Shown here piece after piece: positions 1 to 5,586 of a stretch of DNA of 5,817 bases (positions within the stretch are counted from its first letter, which is position 1; every line of letters starts with the position of its first letter). The notes beneath the pieces were generated by a model that had not been told where the DNA came from, searched no databases, and saw nothing but the letters and a program-made list of their open reading frames with translations. The stretch covers positions 1 to 5,817 of the forward strand of contig JBEVMS010000094.1 of NCBI GenBank assembly GCA_040508515.1, in the 5' to 3' direction. The position numbers and the translations under genes were made by a program. Source of the DNA: JBEVMS01 sp040508515. GTDB lineage: Bacteria > Pseudomonadota > Gammaproteobacteria > Xanthomonadales > Rhodanobacteraceae.

Positions 1-1
1 G

Positions 2-2656
2 CACGTCTACATGCGCTCGATGGCCACGCGCCGCCAGCACGCGTCGATCAACGTGGTGCTGCACGACTGCATCGATTTCTTGAAGAGCCAGCCCTACGAT
101 CTGGTGATCGTCGAAACCGCCGGTATCGGCCAGAGCGATTCGGAGATCGTCGACCTGGTCGATTTCCCGATCTATGTGATGACCAGCGACTACGGCGCAG
201 CCAGTCAGTTGGAAAAAATCGACATGCTCGATTTCGCCGAGCTGGTGGTCTTGAACAAGTTCGACAAGCGTGGCGCCGAGGATGCGCTGCGAGACGTGCG
301 CAAGCAGTGGAAGCGCAACCGCAACGCCTTCACCCTGGCCGACGAGCAGGTGCCGGTGTATCCGAGCATCGCCAGCCAGTTCAATGATCCAGGCGTGACC
401 TGGATGTTCACCAACCTGTGCCGATTGCTGCAAGCCAAGCTGTCGCTGCCGGCGGAAAAGTGGACGCCGCAGTTGGACACCACGCTGAAAGAACCGCGCG
501 CCACCGTGCTGATTCCCGGCAGCCGCGTGCGCTACCTGGCCGAGATCGCCGAACAGGGCCGCGGCATCAACAGCGGCATCGCCCAGCAGGCCGACGCCGC
601 CAGCCGCGCGCAGCACTACTACGAATCGCTGAAGGAACTTGGCGACGAAGCGCTGCCGCGCGCGTTGGATCTCTGCGAAAGCGCCGCGCTGCAAGTCAGC
701 GGCGATCGCTCGCTCAGCACCTTGCGCCAGCGCTACAACGAGGCGGTCAAGGCGCTTTCCAGCGAGGCGATCCATCTGCTGCGCGAGTGGCCGGCGCGCT
801 ATGCCTCGGTCACCGAGGCGTTCACCGAATACCATGTGCGCGATAAAGCGATCCGGGTGGAGAACTACCGCACCTCGCTCAGCGGCCAGCAGATTCCCAA
901 GGTGGCGCCGCCCAAGTCGAAGGACTGGGGCGACCTGTTGACCTTTTTGATGCGCGAGAACCTGCCTGGCTATTACCCCTACACCGGCGGTGTCTATCCC
1001 TATCGGCGCAGCGGCGAAGACCCCACTCGCATGTTCGCCGGCGAGGGCACGCCCGAGCGCACCAATCGGCGCTTCCATTACCTGAGCCAGGGTGGCGCGG
1101 CCACGCGTCTGTCCACCGCGTTCGACTCGGTCACCTTGTATGGCGAAGACCCGGCGCCGCGGCCGGACATCTACGGCAAGATTGGCAACTCCGGGGTCAA
1201 TATCGCCACCCTGGACGACATGAAAAAGCTCTACTCGGGCTTCGATCTGTCCGCGCCCAGCACCTCGGTGTCGATGACCATCAACGGCCCGGCGCCGATG
1301 ATCCTGGCGATGTTCATGAACACCGCGATCGACCAGAACGTGGAGAAATACCTGCGCGCCGACGAGTCGCGCTGGGCGCAGGCGCAGGCACATATCGCCG
1401 CGCTCTACGCCAACGCGCCGCGCCCGCGCTACCACGGCGAGCTGCCCACCGGGAACGAGGGGTTGGGGCTCAGCCTGCTGGGTATTACCGGTGATCAACT
1501 GGTGGACGCGGCGACCTATGCGCGGATCAAGGCCGAAACCCTGCAAAGCGTGCGCGGCACCGTGCAGGCGGACATCCTCAAGGAAGACCAGGCGCAGAAC
1601 ACCTGCATCTTCTCCACCGAATTCGCACTGCGCATGATGGGCGACATCCAGCAGTATTTCGTCGATAACAAGGTGCGCAATTTCTACTCGGTGAGCATCA
1701 GCGGTTATCACATCGCCGAGGCCGGAGCCAACCCGATCAGCCAATTGGCCTTCACGCTCAGCAACGGCTTCACCATCGTCGAGTACTACCTGGCGCGCGG
1801 CATGCACGTGGACGATTTCGCGCCCAATCTGAGCTTTTTCTTCTCCAACGGCATGGACCCGGAATACACCGTGATCGGCCGCGTGGCGCGACGCATCTGG
1901 GCGCGCGCCATGCGTGAGCGTTACGGCGCCAGCGCGCGCAGCCAGATGATGAAGTACCACATCCAGACCAGCGGCCGTTCGCTGCACGCACAGGAAATCC
2001 AGTTCAACGACATCCGCACCACCTTGCAGGCGCTCTACGCGCTGTTCGACAACTGCAACAGCCTGCACACCAACGCCTACGACGAAGCCATCACCACGCC
2101 CACCGAAGAAAGCGTGCGCCGCGCGGTGGCGATCCAGATGATCATCAACAAGGAGCTGGGCCTCAACTTCAACGAGAACCCCTGGCAGGGCAGTTACGTG
2201 GTGGACGAGCTCACCGACATCGTCGAGGAAGCCGTCTACAAGGAATTCGAGGCGATCAGCGAGCGCGGCGGCGTACTCGGCGCGATGGACACCATGTACC
2301 AGCGAGGCAAAATTCAAGAAGAGTCGATGTTCTACGAGCAGAAAAAGCACGACGGCAGCCTGCCGCTGATCGGCGTCAATACTTTCCTGCCCAAGGACCA
2401 CGGCGGCGAAATCGCCACCGAGATCGAACTGATCCGCTCGACCGAAGAAGAAAAAGGCCAGCAGATTTCCAACGTGCAGTCCTACGGCAACGCCCGCAAC
2501 GCCCTGGCCCCCGACAGCTTGCGCGCCCTGCAACACGCCGCACGCGAGCGCCGCAACGTGTTCGAGCAATTGATGGAAGCGGTCAAGTACAACTCGCTCG
2601 GCCAGATCAGCCACGCGCTGTACGACGTCGGTGGGGAGTATCGGCGGAATATGTGA
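2..2656 (+). CDS. icmF: Fused isobutyryl-CoA mutase (IcmF), 5'-truncated by window edge
   Basis: IcmF is a cytoplasmic adenosylcobalamin enzyme that rearranges the carbon skeleton of isobutyryl-CoA to n-butyryl-CoA, with a built-in G-protein chaperone. The frame is open from base 2, and the first methionine (base 11) is internal; residues here are counted from it. Roughly 200-300 N-terminal residues (the B12-binding domain and the GTPase P-loop) should lie upstream. Seen: GTPase motifs ETAGIGQSD (35-43) and NKFD (82-85), a helical linker (about 140-305), then a mutase TIM barrel with PYTGGVYPYRR, RMFAGEG, SISGYHIAEAG (His567 matches catalytic His244 of Propionibacterium methylmalonyl-CoA mutase) and NPWQGSY, ending in the family-typical GGEYRRNM. 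Phe342 and Gln529 replace the Tyr89 and Arg207 of methylmalonyl-CoA mutase, which is the isobutyryl-type pair. No frameshift is visible. It may be annotated simply as methylmalonyl-CoA mutase family protein. The family is very sure; the substrate is inferred. Confidence 0.95.
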   Translation, partial: HVYMRSMATRRQHASINVVLHDCIDFLKSQPYDLVIVETAGIGQSDSEIVDLVDFPIYVMTSDYGAASQLEKIDMLDFAELVVLNKFDKRGAEDALRDVRKQWKRNRNAFTLADEQVPVYPSIASQFNDPGVTWMFTNLCRLLQAKLSLPAEKWTPQLDTTLKEPRATVLIPGSRVRYLAEIAEQGRGINSGIAQQADAASRAQHYYESLKELGDEALPRALDLCESAALQVSGDRSLSTLRQRYNEAVKALSSEAIHLLREWPARYASVTEAFTEYHVRDKAIRVENYRTSLSGQQIPKVAPPKSKDWGDLLTFLMRENLPGYYPYTGGVYPYRRSGEDPTRMFAGEGTPERTNRRFHYLSQGGAATRLSTAFDSVTLYGEDPAPRPDIYGKIGNSGVNIATLDDMKKLYSGFDLSAPSTSVSMTINGPAPMILAMFMNTAIDQNVEKYLRADESRWAQAQAHIAALYANAPRPRYHGELPTGNEGLGLSLLGITGDQLVDAATYARIKAETLQSVRGTVQADILKEDQAQNTCIFSTEFALRMMGDIQQYFVDNKVRNFYSVSISGYHIAEAGANPISQLAFTLSNGFTIVEYYLARGMHVDDFAPNLSFFFSNGMDPEYTVIGRVARRIWARAMRERYGASARSQMMKYHIQTSGRSLHAQEIQFNDIRTTLQALYALFDNCNSLHTNAYDEAITTPTEESVRRAVAIQMIINKELGLNFNENPWQGSYVVDELTDIVEEAVYKEFEAISERGGVLGAMDTMYQRGKIQEESMFYEQKKHDGSLPLIGVNTFLPKDHGGEIATEIELIRSTEEEKGQQISNVQSYGNARNALAPDSLRALQHAARERRNVFEQLMEAVKYNSLGQISHALYDVGGEYRRNM

Positions 2657-2714
2657 GTCCATGGATTCGCTGGATGTCGCAAAGGCCTGCGTTTGGCTGG
2701 ACTTTATGTGACCC

Positions 2715-2729
2715 CTTGGCTCGGCCAAG
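2715..2729 (+). terminator. Weak hairpin 58 bases after icmF stop
   Basis: Perfect 6-bp arms CTTGGC and GCCAAG enclose a TCG loop. No T-tract follows, so it is not a canonical intrinsic terminator. It is reported because it is the first clean hairpin after icmF and no better terminator is visible; it may be chance or part of a factor-dependent site. Confidence 0.2.
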
Positions 2730-2919
2730 CAGTGCAGGCGCCTTCATCCTTGGATGGATTGTGCAAGTTTTCCTGCCAAGGGCTTGAGGCATCCAGCGGG
2801 AGCGCCAAGGCCGATGCAGCAAGTGATCAAGGTGGGCGCATTAGCTTGCGATGCATCGGGCGCGATGGATTCGGCGTGCACTCGATGCGCAGCGGGGAAT
2901 CGCTCAGCCGAGTGTGGTC

Positions 2920-2980
2920 GTTAGTGATCGGATCGTGGACCCTTCCGGCGGCCTCATTTTCGCACGATCCGATCACGAAC
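2920..2980. repeat. Long inverted repeat, 14-bp perfect core (17 of 18 overall)
   Basis: Arms at 2920-2937 and 2963-2980 are reverse complements over 18 bases with one mismatch (base 2923 against 2977). The core GTGATCGGATCGTG / CACGATCCGATCAC is perfect. The spacer is 25 bases. No T-run follows either arm, so it is not a standard intrinsic terminator. It could be a bidirectional RNA hairpin between convergent genes, a degenerate intergenic repeat of the kind common in Xanthomonadales, or a protein-binding site. The arms are seen directly; the role is unknown. Confidence 0.65.
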
Positions 2981-3049
2981 TTTTCCTGGGGGGTTAGGGG
3001 AAACACTCTTCGTCGTCGCTCTACCCTGGTTATATCGCCCACCTAAACG

Positions 3050-3070
3050 AAACCGGCGCAGGCGGGCTTT
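3050..3070 (-). terminator. Possible degenerate terminator after rcnB-like gene
   Basis: On the minus strand, 30 bases past the stop, AAA-(G)-CC pairs with GG-TTT across a GC-rich middle with one mismatch and one bulge, and the T-rich run TTTCGTTT follows. The stem is imperfect, so the call is weak, but its position is right for the end of the rcnB-like transcript. Confidence 0.3.
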
Positions 3071-3099
3071 GAGATGGGTGAAGAGTAGGCGTTAGATGA

Positions 3100-3513
3100 C
3101 TAGGGGTTTACCAATGCCTCGACGATCACGCCAGTGGCGATCGCTACCAGCAGGAACTGACCGTTATCGCTGCGTACCCAACGGTGCCCTGGCCGCGGGT
3201 CGTGCAGGCGATAATGGCGGTAATCCTGCACGTAATAAGGACTCCCCATGTAGCGCGGTGGCAGGTGTTGGCCGCGGTAATAGCGCGGGCCAGGTCCCGG
3301 ACCGTAGCGGCGGCCATTGTCATGGCGCGGCGGGGGGCGATTGTCGCGACGATCGTAATGTCGCTGATCGCGGTGATCCTTGCCGCCGTGATCGCGATCA
3401 TTCCAGCCGCTGCGGTTGGGGTCGCGATGATTGTCCTGATAGGGGCTGGCAGCGGCGACGCCGGTCATGGCAATCAATGCCAGACTGATGGCGATGGTAA
3501 GGCAATGTTTCAT
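3100..3513 (-). CDS. RcnB-family secreted protein
   Basis: A 137-residue protein. The start is the ATG at 3513, preceded by GAGGTG (plus-strand 3518-3523) four bases upstream; the same frame stays open to 3633, but the signal peptide and ribosome site fix this start. Seen: an N-terminal signal peptide (residues 1-22, basic then hydrophobic, ending VAAA before SPYQ), a low-complexity region rich in Asp, His, Arg and Gly (about 24-75), a Pro/Tyr segment (75-100), and a C-terminal block YRLHDPRPGHRWVR followed by LLVAIATGVIVEAL (121-134), which is the hallmark of the RcnB family. E. coli RcnB is a periplasmic protein in nickel/cobalt homeostasis. No RcnA efflux gene is next to it, so a metal role here is only a possibility. 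The mature part has no cysteine. The family is well supported; the function is not. Confidence 0.85.
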   Translation of the reverse strand: MKHCLTIAISLALIAMTGVAAASPYQDNHRDPNRSGWNDRDHGGKDHRDQRHYDRRDNRPPPRHDNGRRYGPGPGPRYYRGQHLPPRYMGSPYYVQDYRHYRLHDPRPGHRWVRSDNGQFLLVAIATGVIVEALVNP

Positions 3514-3553
3514 GGGGCACCTCAGTGGCGTGGTGACGTCGCGGCAAGTGTTT

Positions 3554-3582
3554 GCTGTCGCACGGTCTTGCGACAAGGTCAA
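3554..3582 (-). promoter_or_regulatory. Possible promoter and operator of the rcnB-like gene
   Basis: Reading toward the rcnB-like gene, TTGACC (plus-strand 3577-3582) matches a -35 box well. Overlapping the expected spacer and -10 area is a perfect palindrome, TGTCGCA / TGCGACA with a 6-base spacer (3556-3575). At 17 bases the -10 would be GACAGC, a poor match, so a weak or activated promoter is implied. The palindrome ends 42 bases before the start codon, a usual place for a repressor site. The repeat is seen; the promoter is inferred. Confidence 0.3.
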
Positions 3583-3685
3583 CAGTAAAGCGAGCTGCCT
3601 GAATCGGTGCCGCGTTATTTTGCGAATGGCCATATTTCGTTCACTGCCGTTCGGGTTGGCCTCATCAAGTCGGTTGCACTGCCTG

Positions 3686-3714
3686 CGTAGCGACGAGCGC
3701 GACCTCGCGCTACG
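3686..3714. repeat. REP-like hairpin with GTAG at its base
   Basis: CGTAGCG (3686-3692) pairs with CGCTACG (3708-3714). After one bulged A (3693), CGAG pairs with CTCG around the loop CGCGAC. That gives 11 base pairs with one bulge in a 29-base element. A GTAG tetranucleotide at the stem base is typical of REP elements linked to RAYT transposases in Stenotrophomonas and relatives. Only one copy is in the window, so membership in a genome-wide family is untested. It lies 36 bases before the S4 gene, so it could also act in that gene's leader. Confidence 0.45.
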
Positions 3715-3749
3715 GGTGCGTTTGTGTTATTTCGTCGCGCTTTGATCTG

Positions 3750-3983
3750 ATGAGAACGGCCGTGGAACAGCTTCAATTCGAACTTGAGGGCGACTACGTC
3801 GAGCTCAATCAACTGCTAAAACTGGTGGGCCTGTGCCACAGCGGCGGCGCCGGCAAGATGCTGGTGGCCAGTGGTGATGTGAGCGTCGATGGTGTGCAGG
3901 AGTTGCGTAAGACGTGCAAGATCCACGCAGGTCAGGTGGTGACGCTGGACGATGTCGAGATCCACGTGATAGCCGCCGTTTAA
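3750..3983 (+). CDS. YbcJ-like S4-domain RNA-binding protein
   Basis: A small protein of 77 residues that is almost entirely one S4 RNA-binding fold. The run ELNQLLKLVGLCHSGGAGK, then VSVDG, RKTCKI and AGQVVTL matches E. coli YbcJ (70 residues, ELCDLLKLEGWSESGAQAK, VKVDG, RKRCKI, AGQTVSF) in order and spacing. Such proteins are presumed to bind structured or ribosomal RNA in the cytoplasm; the exact partner is not known to me. Start: the ATG at 3750 is used, but the GTG at 3762 (giving 73 residues) has a slightly better purine-rich stretch before it and fits the YbcJ length better, so it may be the true start. Neither has a strong Shine-Dalgarno site. Upstream lies a REP-like hairpin; downstream is a strong terminator at 4038-4067, suggesting a monocistronic unit. 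Confidence 0.88.
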   Translation: MRTAVEQLQFELEGDYVELNQLLKLVGLCHSGGAGKMLVASGDVSVDGVQELRKTCKIHAGQVVTLDDVEIHVIAAV

Positions 3984-3997
3984 AGCGAAGCATTTGC

Positions 3998-4024
3998 TAA
4001 GCGCGCCTGCGGCCCAGCCGCTTA
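3998..4024 (+). other. Hairpin in the spacer before the terminator
   Basis: TAAGCG (3998-4003) pairs with CGCTTA (4019-4024) around a 15-base loop. The segment contains CCAGCCG (4014-4020), which repeats the terminator's left-arm core CCAGCC and could pair instead with CGGCTGG (4050-4056). The pairing is seen on paper only; no regulatory role is established. Confidence 0.3.
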
Positions 4025-4037
4025 TCATGCGCGGTCT

Positions 4038-4067
4038 GACGCCAGCCACCGGCTGGTGTCTTTTTTT
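4038..4067 (+). terminator. Strong intrinsic terminator after the S4 gene
   Basis: GACGCCAGCC (4038-4047) pairs with GGCTGGTGTC (4051-4060) around the loop ACC: ten pairs, one of them a G-U wobble, followed at once by seven T bases. This is the cleanest intrinsic terminator in the window. It begins 54 bases after the S4 stop codon and its T-tract ends only 15 bases before the start codon of the DUF6165 gene, so that gene must start transcription within or after it, or depend on read-through. Confidence 0.85.
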
Positions 4068-4082
4068 ATTCAAGGAATGCCA

Positions 4083-4481
4083 ATGAGCCTTATCCAAGTG
4101 CCGGTGTCCTACGGCGAGCTGATCGACAAAATCACCATTCTGGAAATCAAGTCGCGACAGATCAGCGATCCGGCCAAGTTGGCCAATGTGCGCCATGAGC
4201 TGGACCTGCTCAATGCGACCTGGGCCAGCGATGCGCTCTCGCAGACCGATATCAGCGCGCCGCGTGCACAGTTGCTGGCGGTCAACGAGACGCTGTGGGA
4301 TATCGAGGATCGCATCCGTCTGAAGGAAAAGGCGCAGGCCTTCGACCAGGAGTTCATCGACCTGGCGCGGGCGGTTTACTTCCGTAATGACGAGCGCGCT
4401 GCCTTCAAGCGTCAGATCAACCTGCTGCTGGGTTCGCAGTTGGTCGAGGAAAAGTCCTACCAGGATTACCGCGCGCCCTGA
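4083..4481 (+). CDS. DUF6165 family protein, function unknown
   Basis: A 132-residue cytoplasmic-looking protein with no signal peptide or membrane segment. The N-terminal run VPVSYGELIDKITILEIKSRQI and the following NVRHELDLL are characteristic of DUF6165. The middle and C-terminal parts (IEDRIRLKEKAQAFDQEFIDLARAVYFRNDERAAFKRQIN, given here as two neighbouring blocks) are highly charged and predicted helical, possibly coiled. The start is the ATG at 4083: AAGGA (4072-4076) sits six bases before it, while an in-frame ATG at 4077 abuts that site and a GTG at 4056 lies inside the terminator stem. It ends 33 bases from the convergent glycosyltransferase stop. From memory, members often lie near glycosyltransferase or LPS genes, as here, but no biochemical function is known to me. 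The family call is fairly sure. Confidence 0.85.
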   Translation: MSLIQVPVSYGELIDKITILEIKSRQISDPAKLANVRHELDLLNATWASDALSQTDISAPRAQLLAVNETLWDIEDRIRLKEKAQAFDQEFIDLARAVYFRNDERAAFKRQINLLLGSQLVEEKSYQDYRAP

Positions 4482-4514
4482 GTGTGAGTTGTCCGATGAC
4501 CGCTCGCGGGTGAT

Positions 4515-5561
4515 TCAACCGGGCAGGCCCAGATGCGCTGCGCAGGCTTCGAAGCGTTCGATCACCGCCGCGGTTTCGATCAATGCCATCACCCCGGGTT
4601 TTTCGATCTTGCTGCCCCAGGGGATGGCGTCGGCCGGTTTGCCCAGGTACTTGCGCGCGGCGGCGTCGTAGCGATCCACGCACCAGCGCCGGTCGGAGTA
4701 GGGTCCGGAACGGTGTGGATTGCTGGCCGCGTGCAAGCCCAGCACTTTGGTGCCTACCGCGTTGGCCATGTGCATGGGGCCGGAGTCGGGGGTGATGAGG
4801 ATCGAGGCACGCGTGAGCATCGCGAGCAGGCGCTTCAAGGTGTCCTTGCCGGTCAGGTCCAGCGGGGCGTGCTTGCACGCGGCCAGCACGGCGTCGGCCA
4901 TGGCGCGCTCGCCCGGAGATGGTCCGCCGATCAGCACGACCCGCCAGCCGCGTGCGGCGGCGTGATCCATCACGGCGGCGTAGCGCTCGGGCATCCAGTT
5001 GCGCAGAGCGTGGCTGGATGTCGGGCTGACCAGTAGCGCCGGTTTATCGTCCGGCCATTGCGCGGCGGCCCAGGCGCGGTCCTCGGTGCTGATCGGGATA
5101 TCCCAACGGACCTGGGTTTGCCGCAAGCCCAGCGGCTCGATAAAGCTGCCCAGCGCGTCGAGCACGTGTTCGCCTGTGCGCGCGGGAATGCGCTGGTTGA
5201 CCACCAGGCCATGCAGATCCTTGGCGCGGGCGCGGTCGTAACCAATGCGCCGACGCGCGTGGATGCCCAGACTCAGCAGGTTTGAACGCATCGCCACTTG
5301 CATCTGCAGTAGCGCGTCGAAGCGTTGCCCGCGCAACGTCGTCCACACCTCGCGCATGCCCGCCCAGCCTTTACTTTTGTCGAAGGTGATGAAGTCCACC
5401 CCGGGCAGGTCGCCGACCAGGCGCCGCTCCAGCTTGCCGACGATCCAGCTCAACCGTGTCTGCGGCCAGGCCTGTTGCAACGTGCGCACCAGCGGAACCA
5501 CATGGGTGACATCGCCGATGGCGGAGGTGCGAAGCAGACAGAGCGAGGTGGGAGCGGGCAT
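4515..5561 (-). CDS. Glycosyltransferase family 9 (LPS heptosyltransferase-like)
   Basis: A 348-residue GT-B enzyme of the family that holds the ADP-heptose:LPS heptosyltransferases WaaC, WaaF and WaaQ; it acts at the inner face of the inner membrane on LPS core. Seen: N-terminal LLRTSAIGDVTHVVPL (9-24, the acceptor-side glycine loop, with Asp17), a mid-protein SPTSSHALRNW (179-189), then VVLIGGPSPGE (208-218), and the nucleotide-sugar site ITPDSGPMHMANAVGT (256-271) followed by SGPY (285-288). The length is normal. The start is the only suitable ATG, at 5561; a GTG at 5582 adds seven residues, and neither has a clear ribosome site. The same frame stays open upstream only because it is the shadow of the divergent kdkA. 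The donor sugar cannot be told: some Xanthomonas cores are reported to lack heptose, so 'heptosyltransferase' should be read as the family name. Confidence 0.92.
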   Translation of the reverse strand: MPAPTSLCLLRTSAIGDVTHVVPLVRTLQQAWPQTRLSWIVGKLERRLVGDLPGVDFITFDKSKGWAGMREVWTTLRGQRFDALLQMQVAMRSNLLSLGIHARRRIGYDRARAKDLHGLVVNQRIPARTGEHVLDALGSFIEPLGLRQTQVRWDIPISTEDRAWAAAQWPDDKPALLVSPTSSHALRNWMPERYAAVMDHAAARGWRVVLIGGPSPGERAMADAVLAACKHAPLDLTGKDTLKRLLAMLTRASILITPDSGPMHMANAVGTKVLGLHAASNPHRSGPYSDRRWCVDRYDAAARKYLGKPADAIPWGSKIEKPGVMALIETAAVIERFEACAAHLGLPG

Positions 5562-5586
5562 AGGGGCTTGGGCTAGAATCACATGG
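5562..5586. promoter_or_regulatory. Tight divergent gap between GT9 and kdkA starts
   Basis: Only 25 bases separate the two proposed start codons. TAGAAT (5574-5579, plus strand) resembles a -10 box for the kdkA direction, but no -35 box stands 16-18 bases before it. Promoters for the two genes must overlap here or lie inside the opposing gene. If kdkA starts at 5650 instead, the shared region grows to 88 bases. Confidence 0.25.

Larger units (their letters stand above)
2657..3099. other. 443-base gene-free stretch between convergent icmF and rcnB-like genes
   Basis: I see no credible gene here. Open frames of 71-117 codons exist on both strands, but they lack a ribosome binding site and resemble no family I know. 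The stretch holds a small hairpin (2715-2729), an inverted repeat of 17 matches in 18 (2920-2980) and a degenerate hairpin near the rcnB-like stop (3050-3070). Both flanking genes end here, so its expected role is transcription termination. Base composition is less GC-biased than in the genes. Confidence 0.6.

Noticed and set aside
418..846. 142-codon alternative frame inside icmF
   Set aside because: Arg/Ala-rich shadow of the mutase linker region with no family resemblance.
2607..3042. Two 71-codon minus-strand frames after icmF
   Set aside because: One overlaps the icmF end, both lack start signals, and they overlap the repeat; they look like chance frames in GC-rich DNA.
2693..3046. 117-codon open frame, plus strand, in the intergenic stretch
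   Set aside because: No ribosome site, no recognisable domain, and it reads through the inverted repeat; composition is unlike the neighbouring genes.
3005..3086. ACTCTTC / GAAGAGT arms 68 bases apart
   Set aside because: Seven-base arms at that distance are expected by chance, and nothing else supports pairing.
3144..3588. Several overlapping frames (85-134 codons) on both strands over the rcnB-like gene
   Set aside because: The RcnB-family frame has the signal peptide, ribosome site and conserved C-terminus; the others are its low-complexity shadows.
4482..4514. Possible terminator between the convergent DUF6165 and GT9 stops
   Set aside because: Only a 3-4 bp stem (CCG/CGG) can be drawn and there is no T-tract on either strand.
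4533..5036. 167-codon plus-strand frame inside the glycosyltransferase
   Set aside because: Antisense shadow of a well-supported GT9 gene; the low stop frequency is explained by high GC.
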